From Maricurvus nonylphenolicus (GTDB lineage: Bacteria > Pseudomonadota > Gammaproteobacteria > Pseudomonadales > Cellvibrionaceae), in the NCBI RefSeq assembly GCF_042854845.1, contig NZ_AP031499.1, positions 124,001 to 188,000 on the forward strand: 64,000 nt of DNA, written 5' to 3'. This document shows, in pieces, positions 16,196 to 24,969 of the stretch. The position numbers were made by a program, and so were the translations under genes. The notes under the pieces are model-generated. The model made no database searches, was not told where the DNA came from, and worked only from the letters and a program-made list of their open reading frames with translations. Numbering within the stretch: position 1 is the stretch's first letter; each line of letters begins with the position of its first letter.

Positions 16196-17101
16196 TCAAG
16201 GCCCGTTGGACACACTATTTTGGGTAAAGTTTCCGTCCCGGCAAACCTCGTCGGGCAGCTCTAGTTCTATTGTTGTGTGGGACAAATGGTAGCGCTGCAA
16301 AATTGCTGAAATCTCTTGTTTAACCTCTTTCTGGGTTAAATTTCCAAGCGGCAAATCCAGTTCAAGGTGTGCGGTTAATACGTGGTTGTTACCATCAAGT
16401 GACCAAAGGTGGACGTGATGAACTCTTTTAACATTTTCAAGAGATACCAAGTCATTGATTATGTTTTGCTGAATTGTCTGGTCCGGTGTTGCCTGAAGAA
16501 AAACCTTAACGGTGTCAATGACGCTCCTAGCGACATTAAATAGTATAAATAGCGTAAAACCGATCGATAAGAGCGGATCTAGTATTGGGAGTTCGATAAA
16601 GGTAAGAACAAGCGCTATGAGTAATACTGCTACCCAGCCTAAAACGTCTTCCAGTAAATGCCAATTCAAAATCCGCTCATTCAGCGATTTCCCATGACTC
16701 AGTTTATAAGCCGCAAATCCATTAACAGCCACGCCAAATAGGGCTAGTAATATCATGCCCTCTGTATGCGGCATTTCGGGGTTAGATAAACGGGGTATGG
16801 CTTCGCTCAACACCCAAACAGAGCCGCCGATTAGAACCGCACCGTTAACCAGTGCTCCTAATAAGGAAAACCGCTGATAGCCGTAGCTATAGGTTTCATT
16901 GGCTTGCTTGTCAGCGATCTTGCTTAATATCCAGGCCAGTCCTATCGATAAGCTATCGCCGAGGTCATGAACCGCGTCCGCCATAATCGCTGTACTATTG
17001 GTGAGCCAACCACCAATAAATTCAATGATTGTGAACCCAAGATTGAGAAAGAATGCCCAACCGATACGCGTGGCGGATGGTTCATTATCGTGATTGTGCA
17101 T
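16196..17101 (-). CDS. czcD: Cation diffusion facilitator, CzcD/ZitB-like
   Basis: 301 residues with six predicted membrane helices. Helix 2 has H45-D-L-G-D49 and helix 5 has H148-x3-D152, the HxxxD pair that binds Zn2+ in zinc-exporting CDF proteins. A C-terminal cytoplasmic regulatory domain contains VKRVHHVHLWSLDGN, also typical. It should exchange cytoplasmic Zn2+ or Cd2+ for protons and so feed the CzcCBA pump. It lies about 120 nt after the czcI-like start in the same direction and may have its own promoter. Confidence 0.88.
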   Translation of the reverse strand: MHNHDNEPSATRIGWAFFLNLGFTIIEFIGGWLTNSTAIMADAVHDLGDSLSIGLAWILSKIADKQANETYSYGYQRFSLLGALVNGAVLIGGSVWVLSEAIPRLSNPEMPHTEGMILLALFGVAVNGFAAYKLSHGKSLNERILNWHLLEDVLGWVAVLLIALVLTFIELPILDPLLSIGFTLFILFNVARSVIDTVKVFLQATPDQTIQQNIINDLVSLENVKRVHHVHLWSLDGNNHVLTAHLELDLPLGNLTQKEVKQEISAILQRYHLSHTTIELELPDEVCRDGNFTQNSVSNGP

Positions 17102-17208
17102 ACTGGATTAACCTAGCTCCATGATTCATGTTTTTCTTTTTGACATTGGTTTTTGGCGCTTCTTTGTGTTTGGCAACAGAGTGTAGCTATAGGCTAAAAT
17201 AATTGCGT

Positions 17209-18108
17209 TCACGATTTCAATTGCAGAATACGGCGTGCGCCATTCAAAACGATTAGCCCGATCACGAATCCGATCACCAAATCCGGGTAGCGTGAACCTG
17301 TTAGTGCAACCAGTAAACCTGCCACGATAACCCCTAAATTAGCGATCACATCGTTGGCCGAAAAAATCCAACTCGCTTTCATATGTACGCCACTGTCTTT
17401 TTGCTTGTGGATCAGTACCAGGCACAGGCAGTTGGCTATCAATGCGATTAAACCAAAGCTCATCATGAGCATGGATAAGGGCTCACTGCCAAATATAAAT
17501 CGCCTGATGACTTCACTCAGTGCGCCAAGTGCTAGAATCATTTGTAACCAGCCGGAAAAATGCGCAGCTCGCAGCTTCATACGGGCACCGTGACCAACTG
17601 CGTAGAGTGCTAATCCATAAACGGCAGCATCAGCAAACATATCCAGGGAATCCGCTATCAATCCGGTTGACTGGGCGTACCAGCCAACAACCATTTCAAT
17701 ACAAAACATGATGCCATTGATGGCTAACAGCCACTTGAGTATCCCGGCCTCTTTCTGATTGACGGCATCCTCCGAGGCGACAGCCTGAGATAATTCACTG
17801 CTGCCAACATTCTGGGTGGAGTCCAGCGTAGCGCCTAGACCCAGTGATTCGATACGTGACTGTATGGTTTCCAGGTTATTGTCATAAAAGACTTTGAGTT
17901 TTCGATGTGGCGTGTCAAATTCAAGGGCGATCCCTGGCCCAAGATCATCCAATGCCATACGGATCATCCGCTCTTCAGACGGGCAATCCATCTTGGGGAT
18001 CGAGAATTGGCTGACAAATCCGCCGTTGGGTGGAGTGTCTGTCATAGGCGGTGAGGCTATATCGGCTTCTACCTGATTGGTACATTGCCCCGCGCAGCTA
18101 TCCTTCAT
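17209..18108 (-). CDS. CDF-like cation transporter with N-terminal metal-binding domain
   Basis: 299 residues. The N-terminus carries a heavy-metal-associated-like fold with PKMDCPSEERMIRMALDDL, in which a single Cys is followed by an acidic pair instead of CxxC; this variant is common in CDF-linked domains. Six membrane helices follow, with D-x3-D (IADSLDMFADAAV) replacing the first His of the HxxxD motif, and the C-terminal domain is short. A cobalt/cadmium/lead substrate is possible given its link to a CadR-type regulator. The ATG at 18108 has AGGAG upstream and lies about 30 nt from a MerR-type promoter that reads into it. Confidence 0.8.
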   Translation of the reverse strand: MKDSCAGQCTNQVEADIASPPMTDTPPNGGFVSQFSIPKMDCPSEERMIRMALDDLGPGIALEFDTPHRKLKVFYDNNLETIQSRIESLGLGATLDSTQNVGSSELSQAVASEDAVNQKEAGILKWLLAINGIMFCIEMVVGWYAQSTGLIADSLDMFADAAVYGLALYAVGHGARMKLRAAHFSGWLQMILALGALSEVIRRFIFGSEPLSMLMMSFGLIALIANCLCLVLIHKQKDSGVHMKASWIFSANDVIANLGVIVAGLLVALTGSRYPDLVIGFVIGLIVLNGARRILQLKS

Positions 18109-18138
18109 GAGAATACTCCTGTACTTAGATAGGATCGC

Positions 18139-18169
18139 AGTATAGACTCTATAGTAACTATAGAGTCAA
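18139..18169 (-). promoter_or_regulatory. MerR-type promoter/operator for the CDF gene
   Basis: On the minus strand TTGACT (-35, 18164-18169) and TATACT (-10, 18139-18144) are separated by exactly 19 bp, the over-long spacer that MerR regulators realign. The spacer region contains the dyad ACTCTATAG-TTA-CTATAGAGT. The divergent cadR-like gene starts about 13 nt away, so the regulator should both activate the transporter and control itself. Confidence 0.85.
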
Positions 18170-18181
18170 GTTTCGGAGAGA

Positions 18182-18592
18182 GTGGTGCAGATTGGTGAGC
18201 TAGCGAAATTAACCGGGTGCTCCGTACAGACAATACGTTATTACGAAAAACAGAACCTACTTGAATCGACAGCACGCAGTGAAGGAAATTTTCGTCTGTA
18301 TGATGCCTCAGCTGTTGAACAACTTATGTTTATTAAACATTGCCGTAGCCTTGACCTTGCTTTATCTGAGGTTCGTCAGTTGATCGAATTAAACCAATCG
18401 CCTGATATGCATTGCGATGATGTAAACAGTATGATTGATAATCATATTGAGCAAGTGGAGCAGCGCATGACGGAGCTAGAAAGGCTTCGACAACATCTAA
18501 CATCGCTACGGGATAGCTGCTCAACTAACAGAACTGTCGAGGAGTGTGGCATTTTGAAAAACCTGTCGGCAAAGCAACTGGAGAATCCGTGA
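18182..18592 (+). CDS. cadR: MerR-family regulator, CadR/PbrR-like
   Basis: A 136-residue MerR-family activator. The N-terminal winged helix reads IGELAKLTGCSVQTIRYYEK, followed by the dimerisation helix and the metal-binding region with Cys at MHCDDVN, SCSTN and ECGIL, the three-cysteine pattern of Cd2+/Pb2+ sensors. Two GTG starts, 18182 and 18185, are possible; GGAG at about 18175 favours either. The divergent dyad promoter at 18139-18169 is its probable target. Confidence 0.88.
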   Translation: MVQIGELAKLTGCSVQTIRYYEKQNLLESTARSEGNFRLYDASAVEQLMFIKHCRSLDLALSEVRQLIELNQSPDMHCDDVNSMIDNHIEQVEQRMTELERLRQHLTSLRDSCSTNRTVEECGILKNLSAKQLENP

Positions 18593-18615
18593 TGCCTATT
18601 CCTTGTTATCTGATG

Positions 18616-18825
18616 CTATGCCTGCCGTAACGAATTCCTCCTAATTTTCGACCGCAGTATGGCCACAGCGAAAGCGAGTAGTACCAGTGTCTGGGACAAT
18701 ACTCCCTGCCAAGTTGAATTAACGCCAACCCATTCAATTGAAAAACTAACCGGCAATGGTGAAATATCGATAAAAGCGGCTTCTTGAAGAGCTGATACAG
18801 CCTTGCAGCGACGAAAAATAGTCAA
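18616..18825 (-). pseudogene. Fragment resembling the C-terminus of an FTR1-family iron permease
   Basis: The 69-codon frame includes ALQEAAFIDISPLPVSF and WQGVLSQTLVLLAFAVAI, which resemble the last membrane helices of FTR1-type iron permeases as I recall them. Nothing upstream on this strand continues the family, so the rest of the gene appears to be lost. The resemblance is short and from memory, so this could instead be an orphan frame. Confidence 0.35.
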
Positions 18826-19210
18826 TCTTTCTAACGATATTATTCGAGGTTCAGGTACAGCCAGTCATTCGGAGGATCAAAGCCGCACAATATGAACTCG
18901 ATATCAATGAGATCAGATAAGTACTGATAAGGCTGTATATGGCAGGGCTGATAGAGAAAGATGCGCGTAACAGTTACAAGTTATGTGACACAGACGAGCA
19001 TGAAAGGAAAAGAGGAGATTAAAAAATAATCGGTTATGCTTTGGAATTTATTTAATAAAAACAGCCGGTTAAGGTTGTTTTGAGGGACGTGTATCTTGTA
19101 AGTAGACGCAGCGAGCCCTTGCAGAATCGAAGGAATTGAACTAATCTTCCTGCGTTGTGCTCTATGTACCCGAGACTTAAATTGACCGGCTTCTTTCAGT
19201 AAACCGAATT
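18826..19210. other. Intergenic region before the copper cluster
   Basis: No supported gene, repeat or terminator is seen. The stretch is AT-rich near 19020-19060. TTGACC at about 19179 and nearby AT-rich bases could serve the downstream copL-like gene, but no dyad or convincing -10 element is present. Confidence 0.4.
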
Positions 19211-19582
19211 ATGCGGACAGCAAAATACAGACATTTAATCGTAGCGCTACTGATGATGACTTTCATCGGTCAGGTAGTCGCGTCTACGAGTGTATCTTGC
19301 CAAAGTCCGTCTGCTCCAATGCAGGCCCCTGAACAGATGATGGATTCCGGCGTGATGGATCATTCTCAGCATATGGGTTCAGATACGGTCTCGTTGGATG
19401 GAATGGCTACCGCTGACTGCTGCCCTGATTGTGATTGCAGCTTGGGTGGGTGTTCCTCAGTGGCACTGCCTGCATACCAGTCTACTTTTTCTTCTAGCCT
19501 GAAGTCGCTAACCGGCCACTATGACGAGTCGGCTGATCTTCAGTTAGCTGTTTCTCTCTTTCGTCCGCCTATTGCCCGCTAA
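19211..19582 (+). CDS. copL: CopL-like metal-binding protein, 123 aa
   Basis: A signal peptide (HLIVALLMMTFIGQVVAS) precedes a Met/His stretch (VMDHSQHMGSD) and the cysteine cluster CCPDCDCSLGGCSSVALPAY that marks CopL-family proteins. CopL was described in Xanthomonas as a factor required for copper-inducible copAB expression and as a copper binder. It is the first gene of the copper block (copL, DUF411, copA, copB), in the same position as in other cop clusters. A second, more divergent CopL-like gene lies at 24364. Confidence 0.75.
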   Translation: MRTAKYRHLIVALLMMTFIGQVVASTSVSCQSPSAPMQAPEQMMDSGVMDHSQHMGSDTVSLDGMATADCCPDCDCSLGGCSSVALPAYQSTFSSSLKSLTGHYDESADLQLAVSLFRPPIAR

Positions 19583-19719
19583 TACAGGGTAAGTGCGCCT
19601 GAAATTCGGCGTTTTTTACTCAATTGTTATTGGCGGGAGTCTTCAGCGGTTTTCGATAAAAGACCTCAGAACTCCCAAATAGAAAGTCTGAAAAGACCTT
19701 ATGCTCTGTGGGAGTTAGC

Positions 19720-20238
19720 ATGAAATGGGTTGTTAGAAGTGTTGGGTGGATAGCCGCTACCACCTTGTTACTGTCGAGTGTAGTTGCGTGTTCCGATAAG
19801 GCGAGTTTAACCACTGCGTCGAGTTCAGTTTCCGGTGAAGCGATCTCGCTGGATGTCTATAAAAGTCGAACTTGTGGATGCTGCAAAAAGTGGGTTTCAC
19901 ATATCGAAGAATTCGGCTTTGAATCCGAAGTGCATCACCCAACAAATTTGAACAAGATAAAATCTGATAAAGGCATAGCGCCGCGTTATCAGTCCTGCCA
20001 TACCGCTGTCACAAATGATGGCTATGTGTTTGAAGGGCATATCCCTGGCCCCGTCATCCAGCGCTTTCTCGCCGCTCCCCCTGAAGATGCCATTGGATTA
20101 GCTGTACCCGGTATGCCGGTGGGTAGCCCCGGTATGGAAGTGGGAGATCGCTTTGACCCTTATGACGTTTTGTTGCTGAAAAAAGATGGCAGCTCTGAAG
20201 TCTATCAGCATATCAGTGGGCCAACGGCTGGAAAGTGA
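19720..20238 (+). CDS. DUF411 domain periplasmic metal-binding lipoprotein
   Basis: The ATG at 19720 with GGGAG upstream is preferred over a GTG at 19708. A lipoprotein-type signal (TLLLSSVVAC) precedes the DUF411 domain with SRTCGCCKKWVSHIEEFGF and the C-terminal AVPGMPVGSPGME segment. DUF411 proteins commonly accompany copper-resistance genes and are thought to bind copper through the CGCC pair. It lies 16 nt before the multicopper oxidase gene, so the two are probably co-transcribed. Confidence 0.8.
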   Translation: MKWVVRSVGWIAATTLLLSSVVACSDKASLTTASSSVSGEAISLDVYKSRTCGCCKKWVSHIEEFGFESEVHHPTNLNKIKSDKGIAPRYQSCHTAVTNDGYVFEGHIPGPVIQRFLAAPPEDAIGLAVPGMPVGSPGMEVGDRFDPYDVLLLKKDGSSEVYQHISGPTAGK

Positions 20239-20254
20239 ACAGTGAGAGCAAACT

Positions 20255-22111
20255 ATGAAAGATAAGCAATTAATCATGAGTTCCCCAATAGAGATTGACA
20301 GTTCACGCCGACGTTTTGTCACAGGCATGGCTGCAGGTGGGGCACTGCTAAGTCTGGGTTTAGGGCCGCAAATTTCCTTTGCAAGGCAACATACTGAACG
20401 CAGTCTTCCTCAAACCTTAACAGGCACCAAATTTGACCTGAATATAGGCTACCAATCGGTAAACTTTACCGGAAGAGAGCGAATTGCTACCGCTGTAAAT
20501 GGCTCCGTGCCATCGCCGATTTTGCGTTGGCGAGAAGGCGACCGTGTCACTTTGCGCGTAACTAACAATCTCGCTCACGATAGTTCGATTCACTGGCATG
20601 GAATTATCCTGCCGACGGAGATGGATGGAGTGCCCGGTTTGAGCTTTGACGGCATTAAACCTGGCGAGACTTTCGAATACAGCTTTGATGTCAACCAGAG
20701 TGGGACGTACTGGTATCACAGTCACTCAGGGTTTCAGGAACAAACAGGCATGTATGGTGCCATCGTGATTGATCCGAAAGAACCGGACCCGGTGGCCTAT
20801 GACCGGGATTATGTGGTGATGTTGTCGGACTGGTCTGATGAAACGCCAGAGGCTGTTTATGCCAAGCTAAAGAAACTTAGCCATTATTACAATTTTCGTG
20901 AGCGTACTGCCGGTGATCTGTGGCGTGACATCCGCAACAAAGGGGTAGCTCAGACCTGGAAGGAGCGCGCCATGTGGAACCAGATGCGTATGAGTGAAAC
21001 CGATATCAGCGATGTGACCGGCTATACCTATACGTTTCTGATGAACGGTCAGACCCCTGATGACAACTGGCTAGGGCTGTTTAGAAAAGGGGAGAAGGTG
21101 CGGTTGCGCTTTATCAATAGTGCTGCCATGACCATTTTCGATGTCCGTATTCCTGGTCTAAAAATGACCGTTGTCGCCGCTGACGGACAGAATATCGATC
21201 CAGTCACAGTCGATGAATTCCGTATTGGTGTCGCGGAAACCTACGATGTGATTGTCGAACCCAGCGTAGAGTCAGCCTATACGGTATTTGCGCAAGCCAT
21301 TGACCGTACCGGCTATGCGCGCGGCACGCTCTCTCCCAATCCTGAGTGGCAGGCGGAGGTTCCTGCTATGGACCCGGCACCTGTGCTGGGTCACCGAGAT
21401 ATGGGCATGGGAATGGATCACAGTATGCATGGGGGGCAGGCAATGGCTGGTATGGCGGCTATGGATCACAGTCAGCATGATATGGGGGCGAATAAGGGGA
21501 TGGATCACAGCCAGCATGGTATGCAGACAGTTGATCATGGCCAGGGCTCGGGCCTTGGTAAAGCTGGTTTCGGTAGCAACAGGCCCATCAGCCATGTAAG
21601 CACTGAGTACGGCCCCCAAGTGGATATGCGGGCTGACAGCCCCATGGATGGTCTAAGCGATCCAGGTATTGGGTTGCGCGATCACCAGCGGCTGTACGGG
21701 CGGCGTGTACTGACTTACGCGGATATCTGCAACTATTACCCCACACACGATCCCCGAGAACCTAGCAGGGAAATCGAACTGCACTTGACTGGCAATATGA
21801 GTCGCTACATGTGGTCAATCAATGGGATCAAATTTTCTGATGCCGACCCAATCCAGTTGAAATACGGCGAACGTGTCCGATTTATCCTGGTGAATGACAC
21901 CATGATGACACACCCTGTGCATCTCCATGGTATGTGGAGTGAACTGGAGACAGGCGATTCGAAATATATTCCCCGCAAGCACACCGTTATTGTACAGCCG
22001 GGATCTAAGATCAGTTATCTGGTCACCGCCGATGCGAGAGGCCGTTGGGCTTATCACTGTCATCTTCTCTATCACATGCCCGGTATGTTCCGGGAAGTCC
22101 GCGTGAGCTAA
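20255..22111 (+). CDS. copA: Multicopper oxidase CopA/PcoA
   Basis: This 618-residue periplasmic oxidase is exported by the Tat path: SRRRFVTGMAAGGALL begins at residue 17. The copper-binding sites are all present: HWHG at 113-116, HSH at 155-157, HPVHLHG in the last domain, and H601-C-H-L-L-Y-H-M-P-G-M611, the type-1/trinuclear signature. A His/Met-rich insert (GMDHSMHGG, MDHSQHDMG and similar, about residues 375-430) is the known copper-storing region of CopA and PcoA. It should oxidise Cu(I) and bind excess copper. It is followed by copB 10 nt later. The name overlaps with the P-type ATPase CopA; this one is the oxidase. Confidence 0.93.
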   Translation: MKDKQLIMSSPIEIDSSRRRFVTGMAAGGALLSLGLGPQISFARQHTERSLPQTLTGTKFDLNIGYQSVNFTGRERIATAVNGSVPSPILRWREGDRVTLRVTNNLAHDSSIHWHGIILPTEMDGVPGLSFDGIKPGETFEYSFDVNQSGTYWYHSHSGFQEQTGMYGAIVIDPKEPDPVAYDRDYVVMLSDWSDETPEAVYAKLKKLSHYYNFRERTAGDLWRDIRNKGVAQTWKERAMWNQMRMSETDISDVTGYTYTFLMNGQTPDDNWLGLFRKGEKVRLRFINSAAMTIFDVRIPGLKMTVVAADGQNIDPVTVDEFRIGVAETYDVIVEPSVESAYTVFAQAIDRTGYARGTLSPNPEWQAEVPAMDPAPVLGHRDMGMGMDHSMHGGQAMAGMAAMDHSQHDMGANKGMDHSQHGMQTVDHGQGSGLGKAGFGSNRPISHVSTEYGPQVDMRADSPMDGLSDPGIGLRDHQRLYGRRVLTYADICNYYPTHDPREPSREIELHLTGNMSRYMWSINGIKFSDADPIQLKYGERVRFILVNDTMMTHPVHLHGMWSELETGDSKYIPRKHTVIVQPGSKISYLVTADARGRWAYHCHLLYHMPGMFREVRVS

Positions 22112-22121
22112 GGAGGTGATG

Positions 22122-22844
22122 ATGAAAAGTGTAAAGACAATTGTATTCCAACTCGTTATGGCATTGGCTGCAACAGCTTCTATGGTCAACGTCAGTTTGG
22201 CTGGGGCTAAGGATGACCCGGTTCTTACCATGTTGCAGTTTGATCAGCTGGAGGTGCGGGACGGGGAAGACGAAAACCCGCTGGTATTGGAAGGCCAAGG
22301 CTGGATTGGTCAGGATCTGAATAAGTTTTGGCTCAAGGCTGATGTTGAGCGAGATGATGGAAAAACGAAGGAGGCTGAACTGCAGGCGCTATACAGCAAG
22401 GGAGTTGCGCCTTATTGGGATTTTCAGGTCGGTATACGAAGGGACTTTCAACCAACACCGACTCGAAATTGGGCAGTGATCGGGTTCCAAGGCCTTGCCC
22501 CCTACTTTTTTGAAGTAGATACGGCATTGTTTATCGGCGAAAGCGGTCGCACAGCGTTGCGAGTGGAGGCTGAATATGAACTGCTGTTTACCCAGAGGTT
22601 GATTTTGACGCCGGAGATTGAAGTCAATTTATATGGCAAAAACGATGAGGATCTAGGTATAGGTTCAGGTCTATCTGATATTGAGGCTGGATTAAGATTA
22701 CGCTATGAAATCCGGCGAGAGTTTGCCCCATATATTGGTATTAACTGGAACAAGAGCTTTGGTAATACGGCTGATTTTGCGCGTGAAGAGGGAGAGGATA
22801 CTGACGACCTACAATGGGTTATTGGTATCCGCGCGTGGTTTTAG
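22122..22844 (+). CDS. copB: Outer-membrane copper resistance protein CopB/PcoB
   Basis: A 240-residue outer-membrane beta-barrel of the CopB family, with signal peptide (VFQLVMALAATASMVNVSLA) and family segments FWLKADVERDDG, WDFQVGIRRDF and the C-terminal aromatic residue (GIRAWF). The ATG at 22122 follows AAGGAGG at proper distance; an ATG at 22119 is an alternative. The usual N-terminal Met/His-rich region is missing or very short here. It probably acts with the multicopper oxidase directly upstream. Confidence 0.88.
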   Translation: MKSVKTIVFQLVMALAATASMVNVSLAGAKDDPVLTMLQFDQLEVRDGEDENPLVLEGQGWIGQDLNKFWLKADVERDDGKTKEAELQALYSKGVAPYWDFQVGIRRDFQPTPTRNWAVIGFQGLAPYFFEVDTALFIGESGRTALRVEAEYELLFTQRLILTPEIEVNLYGKNDEDLGIGSGLSDIEAGLRLRYEIRREFAPYIGINWNKSFGNTADFAREEGEDTDDLQWVIGIRAWF

Positions 22845-22898
22845 CAGACATTAACAGATATTAAAGCAGCACTTTTATATTGATATGAGGATTTGCCT

Positions 22899-23198
22899 AT
22901 GAAGAAAACAAAGATTGCAATTTATGTTTTATTAGCCGGTTTTTTTGCTGCCGGATTTGTCCATGCTCACGACCCGTCTCTGCATAAGGAAAAGATGGAA
23001 AAGCCAAAATGCGAGGCAATGAAAAATATGGATCACTCAAAGATGGATGCGAATGATCCGGTCATGCTGGCGATGATGAAAAAATGTAAGGGTGCAATGC
23101 ATGACGATGAACATCATGCAGGGCATTCGGAGCATAAGACCGGCGATAAGAGCGAGCCCAATCAGATGAATCAACATAAAGATGGGCATAACCATTAA
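22899..23198 (+). CDS. Met/His-rich periplasmic protein, 99 aa
   Basis: Starts at ATG 22899 with GAGG upstream. A signal peptide (IYVLLAGFFAAGFVHAHD) leads to a mature part packed with Met, His, Lys and Asp (MKNMDHSKMD, MHDDEHHAGHSEHK), suited to binding Cu(I) or Ag(I). It has no folded domain I recognise. Its place after copB matches small copper-binding proteins at the end of cop operons. Confidence 0.7.
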   Translation: MKKTKIAIYVLLAGFFAAGFVHAHDPSLHKEKMEKPKCEAMKNMDHSKMDANDPVMLAMMKKCKGAMHDDEHHAGHSEHKTGDKSEPNQMNQHKDGHNH

Positions 23199-23279
23199 CT
23201 TAACTGGTATGGCGGCAGGCACAGCTGCTTGCCGTTACTGGTTTTATTGAATGACCGTTGATGTCATTAGGAACATAAA

Positions 23280-23843
23280 ATGAATATGGTTAAATCCCTT
23301 GTACTTATAGTGGCCGTTGTTTTGGTGGGAGGTGTGGGCTATCTGTACTCTGGGGCCTATCCTATGGGCGCTGACGTTCCTCACAACAAGCTTACTTATT
23401 GGTTATTGGAAACCCTGCGTGAGCAATCCATCAAGAAAGCTTCAGGAAGTATTAGTGTTCCTCCACTGGGTGATCCTGGATTGCTTCTCTCTGGTGGCGC
23501 TGACTATAACGATATGTGTGTTTCTTGCCACCTGAAGCCTGGAAAGGAGCAAAGCGATATGAGTATTGGTTTGTATCCGAAACCACCAAATCTGAGCAAG
23601 ACCTCAATAGAGCATGGACATGATCATCCTGATCAAACAGATGCAGAGCAAACCGCTCGACGCCAGTTCTGGATTATCAAACACGGTATTAAGGCTTCAG
23701 GAATGCCCGCGTGGGGACCAACTCATGATGATGAGCGCATTTGGGCGATGGTTGCATTCCTGCAGAAGCTGCCTGAATTAAACCAAGAGCAATATCAAAT
23801 TATTACAGCGCGAGACGAATCAAATACCTCGTCTCATCATTAA
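23280..23843 (+). CDS. Periplasmic cytochrome c, single haem
   Basis: 187 residues with an N-terminal membrane anchor or signal (LVLIVAVVLVGGVGYLYSG) and one haem attachment site, CVSCH, near residue 80. A later GMPAWGPTHDDERIW segment probably supplies the axial Met. Small cytochromes of this kind often sit beside copA/copB and may take electrons from copper oxidation. It ends in HH and lies 17 nt before the next small gene. Confidence 0.8.
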   Translation: MNMVKSLVLIVAVVLVGGVGYLYSGAYPMGADVPHNKLTYWLLETLREQSIKKASGSISVPPLGDPGLLLSGGADYNDMCVSCHLKPGKEQSDMSIGLYPKPPNLSKTSIEHGHDHPDQTDAEQTARRQFWIIKHGIKASGMPAWGPTHDDERIWAMVAFLQKLPELNQEQYQIITARDESNTSSHH

Positions 23844-23860
23844 CAAAAGCGAGAGAAATA

Positions 23861-24211
23861 ATGAAATACTTAGTAGCTACAATCTGCATGCTAATGATAT
23901 CTACGGCAGGTCATGCACATAATGGTGAAGATCCAGTGAGAGATTTGGAGAAAAAGAGATCTTATGTACTTCAGTACCAAAAAGATTTCCAGGTGGCTTC
24001 CAGCAAAACGGAAAAGATTAAGAGCATCAAGAGACAGGTATCTACATTAAGAAGTACTGTGTTACTTCTCAGAAATTCGTTAGCTAAAGAGAATAGCTCA
24101 GTCCGTGCTAGCCTAAGCAAGCATGATCTGGACTATCTGGCCGCAATGAAAAACAGTCTGAAAGATATGCAGGAATTGCTTGACCAATTAGAGGATACGA
24201 TAGAGGGGTAA
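23861..24211 (+). CDS. Exported coiled-coil protein, 116 aa
   Basis: A signal peptide (YLVATICMLMISTAGHAH) is followed by a long helical, charged region with heptad-like spacing (RSYVLQYQKDFQVASSKTEK and later LKDMQELLDQLEDTIEG), implying a periplasmic coiled coil. It has no cysteine-pair metal motif. It is probably in the copper transcript, being 17 nt after the cytochrome gene. I do not recognise the family. Confidence 0.55.
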   Translation: MKYLVATICMLMISTAGHAHNGEDPVRDLEKKRSYVLQYQKDFQVASSKTEKIKSIKRQVSTLRSTVLLLRNSLAKENSSVRASLSKHDLDYLAAMKNSLKDMQELLDQLEDTIEG

Positions 24212-24242
24212 CGGCATATGTCCCTGGCTGAGGATTCTTGCT

Positions 24243-24275
24243 GTCTTTTGGGGCGGATATATACCCCAGGAAGAC
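24243..24275 (+). other. Intergenic stem-loop without T-tract
   Basis: GTCTTTTGGGG at 24243-24253 can pair with CCCCAGGAAGAC at 24264-24275 with one bulge and two wobbles. No T run follows, so termination is doubtful; it may stabilise the 3' end of the copper transcript. Confidence 0.3.
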
Positions 24276-24363
24276 AACCTATGTGTGCAACATTTGATTT
24301 AGGTCAACTATTGCTGCCAGCAATGATAATATGCTTTAAACGTTATAATTTAAGAGTGTGTCT

Positions 24364-24777
24364 ATGATTCGTTTGATAGGAATAGCATTGGTGATTTGGG
24401 GGTTGATCGTTCAGCCTCTGATGGCCGCTATGCCTGCCCCAATAACGGATGAAAGCTCGCATTCTATTGCTATGGCAGATTCTGGTGTCATGGCCCACCC
24501 CATGGGGCATCATGGTAGTCAAGATGCAAAAGAGCAATCGAAAGCTCCTTGCCATGAAAAGACTGCCGACTCTGCTTCCTCTGAGTCCTGCGACAATTGC
24601 GATGTAGATTGCATGAATGGAATATGTGGCTCTTCCTGCGTGATGAGTGGGGCAACAGCATTCCAAAAGTCATCGGTTAATCTTGACCTGTTCAGCAGCT
24701 CTCTTGTAGCTGCTTCCTCAGGAGCACGTGCCCACGGGCTCCCTTCCCGTATTTTTCATCCTCCGAAACACGCCTAA
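24364..24777 (+). CDS. Second CopL-like Cys-rich exported protein
   Basis: The ATG at 24364 (AAGAG upstream) is used; a GTG lies six bases before it. The signal segment (LIGIALVIWGLIVQPLMAAM) is followed by Met/His sequence (MAHPMGHHGSQ) and a cysteine cluster CDNCDVDCMNGICGSSC, the general layout of CopL but with a different cysteine order from the protein at 19211. It probably binds Cu(I) in the periplasm. It precedes the MerR/P-type ATPase unit by about 50 nt. Confidence 0.6.
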   Translation: MIRLIGIALVIWGLIVQPLMAAMPAPITDESSHSIAMADSGVMAHPMGHHGSQDAKEQSKAPCHEKTADSASSESCDNCDVDCMNGICGSSCVMSGATAFQKSSVNLDLFSSSLVAASSGARAHGLPSRIFHPPKHA

Positions 24778-24831
24778 TGTCCGAAAGGCGTCACTGCGCC
24801 TGCTATTTCGGAATTCCTAAACGTTGACCTA

Positions 24832-24863
24832 TTGACCTAGGTGCTACACCCAGGTTGTACGAT
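24832..24863 (+). promoter_or_regulatory. MerR-type promoter for the merR/P-type ATPase operon
   Basis: TTGACC (24832-24837) and TACGAT (24858-24863) are 20 bp apart, or 19 bp if GTACGA is taken. Between them ACCTAGGTG and CACCCAGGT form a dyad with one mismatch around CTA, close in style to CueR targets. It reads toward the regulator and the ATPase. Confidence 0.75.
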
Positions 24864-24969
24864 CAAATCCTTGACCACGGTGCGTCTAACTTCAGCGCTC
24901 CGACAGTAACTGGAAAGTATTTGCGAAACCAATAGCTGATTGCGAATACACGTCAGGATGAAAGGTGTT

